DNA from: CABHOJ01 sp965649545
GTDB taxonomy: Bacteria; Pseudomonadota; Gammaproteobacteria; Burkholderiales; Methylophilaceae
Length of the DNA stretch: 38,240 bases
Assembly: GCA_965649545.1 (NCBI GenBank)
Contig: CBFGLF010000003.1
Span: 1-38,240 of the forward strand
Direction: 5' to 3'
This document shows positions 1 to 7,796 of this stretch, piece after piece. The translations under genes and the position numbers were made by a program. The notes under the pieces were generated by a model, which searched no databases, was not told the DNA's origin, and saw nothing but the letters and a program-made list of their open reading frames with translations. Each line of letters begins with the position of its first letter. The first letter of the stretch is position 1.

Positions 1-500
1 AGGCTGCTCTTGAACGGTTTGACGTGTGTGCCATCCGTTGTCGTCCCCTCCGGGAAGAAACAGAGGTTATCCCCAGCCATCAGGCTCTCGCTCGCAAGCT
101 CGACGATGCGGCCCGTATCGTGCCGTTTCGTGCGCTCGATGAACAGAGTATTCACTTTCTGGGCGAACCAGCCGAAGATCGGCCAGCCGCGAATCTCGGC
201 CTTGGCGATGAAACGCACTGCGCGGATGCTGTTGAGGGCATGGATATCGACCCATGAGATATGGTTCGCGATGAACATCGTCCGGTGACAATCGATGTCG
301 GGCGGCGACCCTTTGACGATCACCCGGATGTTCAGGCATGACAGCAGGCCTCGGCACCAGTGACTGATCAGGAGATCTCGCCGCCTCGGCCCCACCCAAG
401 GCAGGACCGTCACGGCGATCAGCGCGCCGTAGAGCGTGTGGACCACCATGCGTGCAATACGGAACAGGCGGATGTAACGAGGGGTGGGTCTGTGATGCAA
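1..500 (-). CDS. 1-acyl-glycerol-3-phosphate acyltransferase family (PlsC/OlsA-like), 3' end cut off
   Basis: Membrane-associated O-acyltransferase that moves an acyl chain onto a lysophospholipid or lyso-ornithine lipid. The visible 166 residues include the family catalytic motif HX4D (NHISWVD, His80 and Asp85) and the FPEGTTTDG acceptor-binding motif near residues 149-157, with a hydrophobic stretch at about 20-37. The C-terminus lies beyond the window. I chose a TTG start at 498-500 because AAAGGG sits just upstream, the frame is open from the preceding gene's stop, and residues 10-17 already look like the family N-terminus. An ATG at 447-449 is the alternative. It starts 9 nt after the OlsB-like gene, so the two are probably co-transcribed. 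That pairing is the reason to suspect OlsA, which acylates lyso-ornithine lipid. A general PlsC role in phosphatidic acid synthesis is equally possible. Confidence 0.85.
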   Translation of the reverse strand, partial: MHHRPTPRYIRLFRIARMVVHTLYGALIAVTVLPWVGPRRRDLLISHWCRGLLSCLNIRVIVKGSPPDIDCHRTMFIANHISWVDIHALNSIRAVRFIAKAEIRGWPIFGWFAQKVNTLFIERTKRHDTGRIVELASESLMAGDNLCFFPEGTTTDGTHVKPFKSS

Positions 501-509
501 GCGTGCCCT

Positions 510-1259
510 TTATTTGAAAAAGTGCGCCGCATATCTCCTGTTCAACCGTGACAGCGGCAGCATGACCAGCATGTCGGCCGTATTGAAATCCGGATCCCAG
601 GCGGGTTCCCCACAGATATAGGCACCCAGTCGCAGATAGCCTTTGATCAGTGGCGGCAGGCTGACTTCCATGTCTGACCTGAGCGCCTCGAGCGGCAGGG
701 GGCAGCGCGGGAACACACGATACTCGGGCGGCGATAAGTAATCGTTGCGCAACGTATTATAGAGACTGGCTGCCATGTGTCCACCATCCGCCATGCCGAC
801 GCTGCCGCACCCGATCATGTACTCGTAGCGATTGATCTGCATGTATTTGGCGAGGCCGGCCCACAGCATGGTGATAGTGCCGCCATGGCGGTAGTTCGGG
901 TGGACGCAGGCGCGACCGACTTCGACCGTGCGGTCGAACAGGTGGGATAGGCGGCTGATGTCGAATTCGCCGGAGGAGTAATAGCCGCCGGCTTCATTGG
1001 CCATCGCCGGGCTGAGGATGCGGTAGGTGCCGACGACTTCGCTGGTCAGGCTGTCGCGCACCAGCAGGTGGTCGCAGAAGACGTCGAAACCGTCGCGGTC
1101 GTGACCGTCCTTGTTCGGGATATTGGCACCCATCTCCTCCGCGAAGATCTTGTAACGCAAGCGCTGGGCTTCCGCGACTTCGGAGGGGGTGCGGGCAAAA
1201 CTGAAATAGAGCTGGCCAGATTCGTGTTGCAGGCTGGCCGAGGAATGCCGTTCAAGCAT
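510..1259 (-). CDS. OlsB-like GNAT-fold N-acyltransferase (PF13444 family)
   Basis: 249-residue protein of the hemolysin/ornithine-acyltransferase type of GNAT enzymes. OlsB members transfer a 3-hydroxyacyl chain from ACP to ornithine, the first step of ornithine-lipid synthesis. Seen in the sequence: an N-terminal LRYKIFAEEMGA segment (about residues 33-45), a central GTYRIL strand, EVGRACVHPNYR near residues 117-128 followed by GGTITMLWAG, and MIGCGSVG. These are typical of the family. The ATG start has AGGGGA seven bases upstream, but that site lies inside a strong inverted repeat (1263-1294). The PlsC-type gene follows within 9 nt, which fits an olsB-olsA pair. Substrate is inferred. Other members of this family have other acyl acceptors. 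Confidence 0.82.
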   Translation of the reverse strand: MLERHSSASLQHESGQLYFSFARTPSEVAEAQRLRYKIFAEEMGANIPNKDGHDRDGFDVFCDHLLVRDSLTSEVVGTYRILSPAMANEAGGYYSSGEFDISRLSHLFDRTVEVGRACVHPNYRHGGTITMLWAGLAKYMQINRYEYMIGCGSVGMADGGHMAASLYNTLRNDYLSPPEYRVFPRCPLPLEALRSDMEVSLPPLIKGYLRLGAYICGEPAWDPDFNTADMLVMLPLSRLNRRYAAHFFK

Positions 1260-1262
1260 CGT

Positions 1263-1294
1263 GTTCCCCTGACTGGAATTTAGGACAGGGGAAC
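1263..1294 (-). promoter_or_regulatory. Inverted repeat covering the ribosome binding site of the OlsB-like gene
   Basis: Perfect 9-bp arms, GTTCCCCTG at 1263-1271 and CAGGGGAAC at 1286-1294, separated by 14 bases. In the minus-strand transcript the 3' arm contains AGGGGA, the only good Shine-Dalgarno sequence for the ATG at 1259, and ends 3 bases before that ATG. A folded leader would hide the ribosome binding site. It could be an RNA switch or thermometer-like element, or alternatively a protein operator in DNA. The function is inferred and the pairing is directly visible. Confidence 0.55.
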
Positions 1295-1380
1295 TTTACG
1301 AAGCTTGCGTGACGGATTAGTGACTGATTCTTTAAGCTTAGATGACTAAGGCGGCGATGACGATAGCCGCGGGATCAGCG

Positions 1381-1833
1381 CTAGTGACTGACGCGGGTGG
1401 TGCCGCCGCTTTCGATCAGGCGCACCTTCTCGCCTGGCTGGAAGACCTCGTCAGCCTCTTGCACGACGGCGACCAGTGGGCCGCTATCGAGTTTGACGGT
1501 GATCTCCACGCCGTCCTTGCGCGTGATGCCTTCTTCGGCCGCCGCGCCGGCGATGCCGCCGACGATAGCACCCAGCACGGTAGCGATCGCCTGGCCTGCG
1601 CCACCGCCTACCTGGTTGCCGGCGATCCCACCCACCACCGCACCGCCCGCAGTCCCGATCGGCGTCTTGGTGCCTTCCAGTTTGACCTGGCGCACGCTTT
1701 CGACCACACCGGTCTTGATGGTCTGCACGCGTCGCGCTTCATCGCGGCTGTAGACGCTGCCCGACTTCGAGCCGGCGCATCCTGCGAGCACGAGGGCGAG
1801 GGCGGTGATAACGATGATGGTGGTATGGCGCAT
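1381..1833 (-). CDS. Glycine-zipper outer-membrane lipoprotein (SlyB/17-kDa antigen-like)
   Basis: 150-residue predicted lipoprotein. A signal peptide ends in the lipobox LAGC, so Cys19 would be lipidated. Residues about 57-103 form a glycine zipper (repeated GGxxG patterns such as GGAVVGGIAG and GAIVGGIAG), the signature of the Rick_17kDa_Anti / SlyB-type 2TM domain that inserts in or packs against the outer membrane. A polar C-terminal part of about 45 residues (VEITVKLDSG, PGEKVRLI) resembles the small beta domain of SlyB/Pcp proteins. The start at 1833 is set by AGGAG six bases upstream. The ATG at 1851 overlaps the end of the kinase gene and lacks such a site. The gene begins 10 nt after the kinase stop, so the two are probably co-transcribed, although their functions look unrelated. 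Confidence 0.85.
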   Translation of the reverse strand: MRHTTIIVITALALVLAGCAGSKSGSVYSRDEARRVQTIKTGVVESVRQVKLEGTKTPIGTAGGAVVGGIAGNQVGGGAGQAIATVLGAIVGGIAGAAAEEGITRKDGVEITVKLDSGPLVAVVQEADEVFQPGEKVRLIESGGTTRVSH

Positions 1834-1843
1834 GATGGACTCC

Positions 1844-2803
1844 TTATCCATTCAGTCTTTTCTCTTCCGACAACACTTCGTTGACCAGTGCCTGGCTGTA
1901 GATCGCCTGGATCTCTTCGCGCGTCGGCTTGTGGTTCTGTGGGCCGCGGCTGGCGATCTTGATCGCACCCATGGTGGAGGCCAGCCTGCCACAGGTCGGC
2001 CAATCCCATCCGCGGGCGATGCCATAGAGCAACCCGGCGCGATAAGCGTCGCCACAGCCGGTCGGGTCAACGACTTCTAAGGCTTCAACGCAGGGGATGT
2101 CAAAACGTTGACCGTCCGCGTAGATGGTCGATCCCTGGCCGCCCAGCGTCACGATCAGGGCTTTCACCTTGCTCGCCAGCACTTCAAGACTATGACCCGT
2201 TTTCTCCTGCAATAGTTGTGCCTCATAGTCGTTCACGGCCATATAGTCGGCCATCTCGATGAAGTGCATGAGTTCTTCGCCATTGAACATCGGCAGCCCC
2301 TGGCCAGGGTCGAACAGGAAGGGGATGCCCGCTTCGTGGCATTCACGCGCATGCTGGAACATGCCTTCACGGCCATCGGGAGCGATGATGGCGAGGCTCA
2401 CGTCTTTCGCGTCCTTCACGCTGTTCTGGTGCGATTCGTTCATCGCGCCCGGGTGAAAGGCCGTGATCTGGTTGTCGTCGAGGTCGGTCGTGATGAACGC
2501 CTGGGCGGTGAAACTACCGGGAATGGTCTTGATATGGCTGGTGTCGAGCTTGTTGCTGGTGAGCCAGGCATGATAGTGACCGAAATCTTCACCCACCGTC
2601 CCCATGATCAGCGGGTTGCCCTCGAGCAATTGCAGGTTATAGGCGATGTTGCCGGCTGTGCCGCCGAACTCGCGTCGCATCTCCGGCACCAGGAAAGCGA
2701 CATTGAGGATGTGGATCTTTTCAGGCAGGATATGATGCTTGAAACGGTCCCCGAACACCATGATGGTATCGAATGCCAGTGAGCCGCAGATCAGAGTATG
2801 CAT
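1844..2803 (-). CDS. PfkB-family carbohydrate/nucleoside kinase (adenosine kinase-like)
   Basis: 319-residue cytosolic ribokinase-fold kinase. The N-terminal GSLAFDTI and the GGTAGN signature (residues 47-52) bind the sugar. DPTGCGDAYRAG (about 246-257) is the second PfkB signature, with the catalytic Asp in GCGD and the anion hole. Length fits the family. The family phosphorylates sugars or nucleosides with ATP. In this subgroup annotation as adenosine kinase is common, but the substrate cannot be read from the sequence. The start ATG is divergent from the acyl-CoA ligase gene across a 72-bp gap, which must hold promoters for both. Downstream it is followed closely by the glycine-zipper lipoprotein gene. 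Confidence 0.88.
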   Translation of the reverse strand: MHTLICGSLAFDTIMVFGDRFKHHILPEKIHILNVAFLVPEMRREFGGTAGNIAYNLQLLEGNPLIMGTVGEDFGHYHAWLTSNKLDTSHIKTIPGSFTAQAFITTDLDDNQITAFHPGAMNESHQNSVKDAKDVSLAIIAPDGREGMFQHARECHEAGIPFLFDPGQGLPMFNGEELMHFIEMADYMAVNDYEAQLLQEKTGHSLEVLASKVKALIVTLGGQGSTIYADGQRFDIPCVEALEVVDPTGCGDAYRAGLLYGIARGWDWPTCGRLASTMGAIKIASRGPQNHKPTREEIQAIYSQALVNEVLSEEKRLNG

Positions 2804-2875
2804 GTGGGTGCTTTTCAGATAAAACCTGCATTATCCCGAGCGTCAGGCTCACGGGCAAGCTTTGGGCCTTGATCC

Positions 2876-4522
2876 GTGAATAATCTGGCCGAATTGCTGC
2901 TCCATTGGGTAGCGTCCCCGCAAAAGATCCTCTACCGCCAGTATCAGGAAGGCATCTGGCAATCCTACACGGTGGCCGACCTGCTCGCGGCCACGGCACG
3001 CTGGCAGGCGGCATACCGACGCTCCGGCTTGCAACCGGGCGATCGGGTCGCCCTCTGCATGAAGAACGGTGTGCATTGGGTAGTGGCCGACCTCGCCGCC
3101 CATGGCTGCGGATTGGTCGTCGTGCCTTTATATGTCGATGACAACGCGGACAATCTCAGCTGGTGCCTGCAGGATGCCGGGGTGAAACTGGTGATCGCCG
3201 ACCATTTACGCTTCTTCGCCCGTATGCAGCAATCGGGTTCCCCTATGCCTGACATCATCCTGGTGCGGGGTGAGGCCACCGAACCTGTCATCAGCGTCGA
3301 GACGTGGTTGCCGGACACCGCGCCGGCATTTAGCGTGATCGAGCAGTCGGCGGAGACCCTCGCGACCATCGTCTATACCTCGGGTACCGTGGGACGCCCG
3401 AAAGGCGTCATGCTCTCCCATCGCAACATCCTGGCCGATATCGCAGCCATTCTCGGCGCTTACGATGTCTACGAGAGCGACCGCCTGCTATCGGTGCTTC
3501 CCCTGACGCACATGTTCGAGCGCACGGCGGGCTACTACCTGCCATTGCAGGCAGGTGCGGAAGTCACCTATTGCCGCAGCATCAACGAACTCGCCAATGA
3601 CCTGGCCGACCAGCGACCGACGGTGATCATGGCCGTCCCGCGGCTATTCGAGCGCATCCTCGCCCGCCTCGATGAGCGCCTCGCGAAATCCTGGATACAG
3701 CGCCACTTGTTCAAGCTGGCCATCGGCGCCGGCTGGCGGCGTTTCAAGGGCACGCCGCGGGCATATGACGCACTGCTTTTGAAGACTGTCTATCCCAAGG
3801 TCTCCGGGCCGTTGTTGCAAAGGCTGGGTGGACGGCTCAGGCATGCCGTGGTGGGTGGGGCCGCACTGGATCAACGGGTTGCCGAGACCTTCATCGGCCT
3901 TGGCGTGCCGCTGCTGCAAGGCTACGGTTTGACGGAGGCTTCGCCCGTGGTGGCGGTCAATCGCCAGGGCAACCACGATCCTGCGTCGGTCGGCGAGCCT
4001 TTGCCTGGTATCGCGACCCGGCTGAGCGCATCGGGGGAGTTGCTGGTCAAGGGCGAGACCGTGATGCTGGGTTACTGGAACAACCCTGAAGCGACCGCGC
4101 AGAGTATCGATACACAAGGCTGGCTGAACACAGGCGATATCGTCGAGATCCATGATGGACGCATCTATATCCGAGGGCGCAGCAAGAACATCCTGGTGTT
4201 GTCCAATGGCGAGAAGATCTCCCCCGAGGATATCGAATCGGCCATCCTCCATGATCCGGTGTTCGAACAGGTCATGGTGGTCGGGGAGGCGCGGCCTTAC
4301 CTGGTGCTGCTGGTCGTCAGCAAGCACACGGACCATGCGGCCCTGCTACACAAAGCCAATCAGCAGATACGCCATTTGCCGCGATATGCGCGCATCCGGC
4401 GCGTCGTGGTCACGGATACGGCATGGGATGTCGAGAACGGATTGATGACGCCGACCATGAAGGTCAAGCGCAACCGGGTGGTCGAACGCTATCGTGAGCA
4501 GATCGAAGCGGCTTACAGCTAG
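2876..4522 (+). CDS. AMP-forming long-chain acyl-CoA synthetase family (FadD15-like)
   Basis: 548-residue member of the ANL superfamily, which activates a fatty acid to acyl-AMP and then acyl-CoA. Core motifs are present: the phosphate-binding loop YTSGTVGRPKG (about residues 167-177), YGLTEASP (about 349-356), LNTGDIVEI (about 417) and GLMTPTMKVKR near the C-terminus, with the expected catalytic Lys at about 529. The protein is shorter than FadD15-type enzymes of about 600 residues because its C-terminal domain is compact, but all motifs are kept. The start is GTG at 2876. No strong ribosome binding site is visible, but the next in-frame Met is far inside the AMP-binding fold. Substrate chain length is unknown. 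It stands alone between the PfkB and TetR genes. Confidence 0.88.
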   Translation: MNNLAELLLHWVASPQKILYRQYQEGIWQSYTVADLLAATARWQAAYRRSGLQPGDRVALCMKNGVHWVVADLAAHGCGLVVVPLYVDDNADNLSWCLQDAGVKLVIADHLRFFARMQQSGSPMPDIILVRGEATEPVISVETWLPDTAPAFSVIEQSAETLATIVYTSGTVGRPKGVMLSHRNILADIAAILGAYDVYESDRLLSVLPLTHMFERTAGYYLPLQAGAEVTYCRSINELANDLADQRPTVIMAVPRLFERILARLDERLAKSWIQRHLFKLAIGAGWRRFKGTPRAYDALLLKTVYPKVSGPLLQRLGGRLRHAVVGGAALDQRVAETFIGLGVPLLQGYGLTEASPVVAVNRQGNHDPASVGEPLPGIATRLSASGELLVKGETVMLGYWNNPEATAQSIDTQGWLNTGDIVEIHDGRIYIRGRSKNILVLSNGEKISPEDIESAILHDPVFEQVMVVGEARPYLVLLVVSKHTDHAALLHKANQQIRHLPRYARIRRVVVTDTAWDVENGLMTPTMKVKRNRVVERYREQIEAAYS

Positions 4523-4613
4523 GCCTAACTGCGGTGACCCAGTGATGGTGTGAATCGCATGAGAGGCAAGCCATCACTGGATTGCCGATAGGATGGCCCG
4601 GACGGCGTGAGGT

Positions 4614-5183
4614 CTAGCGTGAATCCTTGAGCGCGCTGTCGATGAGGATCTTGGCGGCTTTCTTGGCGTATTTGACCGCGCCGGAACCGCGCTTCATCTG
4701 TTCTGCCTGGATCGCCCCCTCTATCAGCAAGGACAGTTGCAGCGAGAGGCTATCGGCATCCTTGACACCGGCTTCGGTGGCGAGGCTGGTCAAGTACTGG
4801 CGGAATTGCCGGGAGTGTTCGGCGGACAGCCGGTGAACGGCATTCTCTTCGTTGGGGAATTCGGCCGACGCCTTGAGGAACGCCATGCCGCGAAACTCTG
4901 GGGCGCTCACCCATTCTTCGATGAAGTCGAACAGCTTCTGCAACTTCTCAGAGGGCTTCTTGGTGTTGCTGGTCAGTTTGTCGCTCAACCAGGTCTGAAA
5001 ATCCTGATGCCCTTTCTGCAGCACTTCCAGGATCAGGTCTTCCTTGCTGCGGAAATACTTGTAGAGCGTCATCTTGGTCGTGCCAGCCACGGCCACGATG
5101 GTGTCGACCCCGGTGGAGTTGATGCCCCGTGTCTGGAACAGATCGGTGGCGACGTTAAGTATCTTTTCCCTAAGCAAGGACAT
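4614..5183 (-). CDS. TetR/AcrR family transcriptional regulator
   Basis: 189-residue one-component regulator. Residues about 5-50 form the TetR DNA-binding domain, with the helix-turn-helix GVDTIVAVAGTTKMTLYKYF (about 24-43). The rest is the helical ligand and dimer domain, with the family-typical LSLLIEGAIQ near residue 155. The ATG at 5181-5183 was chosen because it starts directly at the canonical N-terminus. An upstream in-frame extension is basic and unlike the family. It is divergent from the MxaD-like gene, and a palindrome overlapping a TATACT hexamer on its own promoter side (5234-5249) suggests self-repression and perhaps control of the neighbour. The effector is unknown. Confidence 0.92.
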   Translation of the reverse strand: MSLLREKILNVATDLFQTRGINSTGVDTIVAVAGTTKMTLYKYFRSKEDLILEVLQKGHQDFQTWLSDKLTSNTKKPSEKLQKLFDFIEEWVSAPEFRGMAFLKASAEFPNEENAVHRLSAEHSRQFRQYLTSLATEAGVKDADSLSLQLSLLIEGAIQAEQMKRGSGAVKYAKKAAKILIDSALKDSR

Positions 5184-5233
5184 GATGTGATTCCGGATTT
5201 TTTTGCAGTCTAACCTAATGCAATGGAAAAATA

Positions 5234-5249
5234 TATACCGTGCAGTATA
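5234..5249. promoter_or_regulatory. Operator-like palindrome between tetR and the MxaD-like gene
   Basis: TATACCGTGCAGTATA: TATAC and GTATA arms around a six-base centre, about 50 bp upstream of the TetR start codon. Read on the minus strand it contains TATACT, a good -10 hexamer for the regulator gene. TetR proteins usually bind such short palindromes next to their own promoter, so this is the likely site. Binding is inferred. Confidence 0.5.
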
Positions 5250-5343
5250 CCCGCCGACACGCCGGGCCAGAGCGACTCGGGGTGGTGGTTGCAAGTAGCC
5301 ATGGAACCACCACGCTAGCCTTGCTGTATCTGGGTTCTAGCCC

Positions 5344-5371
5344 TTTACAGCGAGAAAAAATCCTGTAGATT
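5344..5371 (+). promoter_or_regulatory. Candidate sigma-70 promoter of the MxaD-like gene
   Basis: TTTACA (5344-5349) and TAGATT (5366-5371) spaced by 16 bases, about 60 bp before the start codon at 5434. Moderate match to consensus. The operator-like palindrome lies about 95 bp upstream of it. Confidence 0.4.
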
Positions 5372-5433
5372 ATGCGCACCTGTCGAAAGCGATATGGTTT
5401 CAAACATCCCAAATCAATATGAGGTTAAGGTTC

Positions 5434-5955
5434 ATGAATAAAATGCTAATCAAGCTGTTGTGCGTCGCTTTCTGTTTGCCTGGCGTCGCTGCAGCCGCCA
5501 TCGACGAGACCATTCGCGTCAAGGAAAGTATCGAGATCAATGCCCCGGCAGATGTCGTCTGGGCCAAGGCAGGTAATTTCGGTGACATGAGCTGGCATCC
5601 CGCCATCGCCAAGACCGAGATCACCGGCGGCAAGAACAACGAAGTGGGCGCCACCCGCGTGCTGGTGCTGCAAGATGGCGGCAAGATCAATGAAGTGCTC
5701 ACCTCGCGTGATGACGCCAGCATGACCATCAAGTACGAGATCACCGAGAGTGTGCTGCCGCTACGCGAATACAGCGCCACCCTGACCGTGCAGACCAAGG
5801 GCGACAAGACCGTGGTCACCTGGAAGAGCATGTTCAAGCGCAAGGATCCAGCGCATGAACCCAAGGCAGGCGAAGACGACAAGACTGCGAAAGATACCAT
5901 CACCAATATCTTCACCAGCGGTCTCGCGAACCTGAAGAAGATCTCCGAGAAGTAA
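5434..5955 (+). CDS. Periplasmic SRPBCC (Bet v 1-like) protein, MxaD-like
   Basis: 173-residue exported protein. The signal peptide (residues 1-22, KLLCVAFCLPGVAAAA) is followed by an SRPBCC/START-like fold: an EIXAPADVVWAKAGNFGDMSWHPA-type opening (with SIEIN in place), then a central DGGKINEVL, YEITESVLPLREY and VVTWKSMFKRK. This order closely resembles MxaD, a periplasmic protein that helps methanol dehydrogenase and its cytochrome interact. No dehydrogenase gene lies in the window, so the role here is open. Related proteins occur without methanol oxidation. The start at 5434 has GAGGTTAAGG just upstream. An ATG at 5419 would put the ribosome site inside the gene. It is divergent from tetR and ends at a strong terminator. 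Confidence 0.8.
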   Translation: MNKMLIKLLCVAFCLPGVAAAAIDETIRVKESIEINAPADVVWAKAGNFGDMSWHPAIAKTEITGGKNNEVGATRVLVLQDGGKINEVLTSRDDASMTIKYEITESVLPLREYSATLTVQTKGDKTVVTWKSMFKRKDPAHEPKAGEDDKTAKDTITNIFTSGLANLKKISEK

Positions 5956-5965
5956 GCGCGTCACA

Positions 5966-6006
5966 CCCAATAAAAAAGGCCAACATCGTTGGCCTTTTTT
6001 ATTGGG
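5966..6006. terminator. Bidirectional rho-independent terminator
   Basis: Nearly perfect inverted repeat: an AAAAAAGGCCAAC arm, a four-base loop and GTTGGCCTTTTTT, extended outward by CCCAAT/ATTGGG. It has T-runs on both strands, so it can end the MxaD-like transcript and the minus-strand operon ending at 6017. Confidence 0.9.
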
Positions 6007-6016
6007 CATCGCTCTT

Positions 6017-6763
6017 TCAGCTGATCGAATTCGACATCAGCATCGGTGTGTAATTGCAGCGGACTTTCTGGATGAGGTCGCGGGCGATGGCCTGGTCTTC
6101 CATCGTGGTCGGGATCAGGCCGTCCACGACCAGTTCCACATAGACCTTCTGCTGCGGCCCCGGCAGCTGCAAGGCTTCGGGGAACTGGCAGACACCCTTG
6201 CGCATCTGTTCCATGACCGCATAGATCTCGGCTGTGCTGGCCGGGTTCTGTGGCTCGGCACGGGCGCTGCTGATCGAGGCCTGCCCGAGGGACTGGGCCA
6301 GTGTCTGGGTCGGGCCACTTTGCCAGAAATGCAGCAACAGGCCGCCGCACAAGCCGCTCACGACGAGCAGGCTGGCCGCGATGGCGTAGGCCTGTTTGCG
6401 CGGCTGCGGTTCACGTTCGGATTGCGCACGGATCAGCGCGCTGGCGGCTTCCTTGGCATTCTCGAGGGTGGAAGCCATATCGGCAGTCAGGGCTTCCTGG
6501 ATGGCGCCCCTGGCCATGAAATAGAGCTGCTGGGCCAGCAGTTCCGGCATCTGCACACCGCATGCCCGTGCCTGGGTGGTGAGGTAATCGAGTAATTCGC
6601 CGCTAGGTTGCGCCGCAAGCGGCTGCTGCGAAACCAGTTCGCGCATGTTCGGTGCCTGCAGCCAGTCGCCCAGGATATCGAACATGCTGAGCAGCCTGGC
6701 CTGCGGTGCAGTGCCGGACTTCTTCAACATGCCGACGAACCAGGCTGAATTCAGGATATCCAT
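6017..6763 (-). CDS. Hypothetical protein with one central membrane segment
   Basis: 248 residues, not recognised. The N-terminal 120 residues are polar and helical, probably cytoplasmic. A single hydrophobic segment at about 124-146 (AYAIAASLLVVSGLCGGLLLH) would cross the membrane, leaving a C-terminal domain of about 100 residues outside. That domain carries two Cys (in GVCQFP and VRCNY) that could form a disulfide in the periplasm. It is the last gene of the unit with the TlpA-like protein and HemJ. Its ATG lies 14 nt after the HemJ stop and has only a weak ribosome site, so coupling is likely. A link to the upstream thiol protein is a guess from position and the two cysteines. Confidence 0.75.
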   Translation of the reverse strand: MDILNSAWFVGMLKKSGTAPQARLLSMFDILGDWLQAPNMRELVSQQPLAAQPSGELLDYLTTQARACGVQMPELLAQQLYFMARGAIQEALTADMASTLENAKEAASALIRAQSEREPQPRKQAYAIAASLLVVSGLCGGLLLHFWQSGPTQTLAQSLGQASISSARAEPQNPASTAEIYAVMEQMRKGVCQFPEALQLPGPQQKVYVELVVDGLIPTTMEDQAIARDLIQKVRCNYTPMLMSNSIS

Positions 6764-6776
6764 GGTTCACATTCTG

Positions 6777-7190
6777 TCAAAAAGGCTTGAGTTCGACCAG
6801 CAATATGATCGCGATGAGCGCGATCACCGGCACTTCGTTGAACCAGCGGTAATAGACATGGCCATGCTTGTTGCGGTCGTGCTTGAACTCGACCAGCAGC
6901 ACGCCGCAATAGAGGTGATAGATCACCAGGCCGACGACGAGGAGCAGTTTCGCCATCAGCCAGCCCCCGGTGATACCGTAGCCCAGCCACAGCCAGACAC
7001 CGAAGACGATGGTGAGGATCGCGCCCGGTGTCATGATGCCGTAGAACAGCTTGCGTTCCATGACCTTGAAACGTTCCTGGCTGATGGCGTCCTCCGACAT
7101 GGCGTGATAGACGAACAGGCGAGGGAGGTAGAACAGCCCGGCGAACCAGGTGACCATGAAGATGATGTGCCAGGCCTTGATCCAGAGCAT
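6777..7190 (-). CDS. hemJ: HemJ-type protoporphyrinogen IX oxidase (UPF0093/CopD-like)
   Basis: 137-residue integral membrane protein with four predicted helices. HemJ oxidises protoporphyrinogen IX to protoporphyrin IX late in heme synthesis in bacteria lacking HemG and HemY. Family motifs are clear: WIKAWHIIFMVTWFAGLFY at the N-terminus with His8, ERKLFYGIMTPGA in the middle, and LVVGLVIYHLYCG. Length fits the family. I chose the ATG at 7188-7190, which overlaps the last base of the upstream stop codon. A GTG one codon earlier is also possible. It sits between the TlpA-like gene and an unknown membrane protein in a tight three-gene unit, consistent with heme or cytochrome biogenesis. Confidence 0.87.
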   Translation of the reverse strand: MLWIKAWHIIFMVTWFAGLFYLPRLFVYHAMSEDAISQERFKVMERKLFYGIMTPGAILTIVFGVWLWLGYGITGGWLMAKLLLVVGLVIYHLYCGVLLVEFKHDRNKHGHVYYRWFNEVPVIALIAIILLVELKPF

Positions 7191-7696
7191 CACACAGGCT
7201 TCCTCAGTTGTTCGTCGAGCAGTTGATGCAGGTCGGGGAAATTCAATTCACCCACCACCTTGCGGATGACCTTGCCTTCCTTGTCCAGGATATACGCGGT
7301 AGGCGTCACGCGCACCTCGTTGAATTGCCTGGCGATCTCGCCATAACCGTCATGCATCACCGGGAAGGGCAGCGCATTCTTCTTGGTGTAATTGAGCACC
7401 TGGCTCGGTGGATCGTAGGACATGGCCACCGCGATCACTTCGAAGCCCCGGTCGTGATAGTCGTTGTAGGTCTTGATCAGGCCTGGCATCTCGGCGATGC
7501 ATCCGGGGCAATCGGTCGCCCAGAAATTCACCAGTACGACCTGCCCGTTCAGCGAAGAGAGGGGGATGGTCTTGCCTTCGATGGTGGTGAAAGTGACTTC
7601 CGGCGCCTTGGCTTTATTGGTCAGCGAGATCGCCAGGAAGGCCAGCAATCCGAGGATGGCGATCGGTAAAATCCATTTGGTGGTTTTGCTTAGCAT
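7190..7696 (-). CDS. TlpA/ResA-like membrane-anchored thioredoxin
   Basis: 168 residues. An N-terminal anchor (about 8-25) is followed by a periplasmic thioredoxin fold of the AhpC/TSA-Redoxin class. The active site is WATDCPGC (Cys63, Cys66) and the cis-proline loop is RVTPTAYIL. Such proteins reduce or exchange disulfides in the periplasm, often for cytochrome c maturation or for copper-site assembly. It is the first gene of the unit leading into HemJ (1-nt overlap), which favours a heme-related role. The exact partner is unknown. It is divergent from the large FAD/Fe-S oxidoreductase. Confidence 0.88.
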   Translation of the reverse strand: MLSKTTKWILPIAILGLLAFLAISLTNKAKAPEVTFTTIEGKTIPLSSLNGQVVLVNFWATDCPGCIAEMPGLIKTYNDYHDRGFEVIAVAMSYDPPSQVLNYTKKNALPFPVMHDGYGEIARQFNEVRVTPTAYILDKEGKVIRKVVGELNFPDLHQLLDEQLRKPV

Positions 7697-7785
7697 CTAG
7701 TCCGTCTTTTTCCTGTGAAAGCCACTTGGCGAAAAGGGGCAATTGTCGTGTCTTTTCCGTGATTTGTCATTAGCTGACAGGAACC

Positions 7786-7790
7786 GGAGG
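7786..7790 (+). promoter_or_regulatory. Ribosome binding site that decides the start of the FAD/Fe-S oxidoreductase
   Basis: GGAGG ends six bases before the GTG at 7797-7799, a strong match and ideal spacing. The ATG codons at 7743, 7821 and 7848 in the same frame have no comparable site, so the GTG is preferred. Confidence 0.65.
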
Positions 7791-7796
7791 GTTATC

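Noticed and set aside
1351..1370. GCGGC/GCCGC hairpin after the glycine-zipper lipoprotein
   Set aside because: Five-bp stem and no T-run on the minus strand, so too weak to call a terminator.
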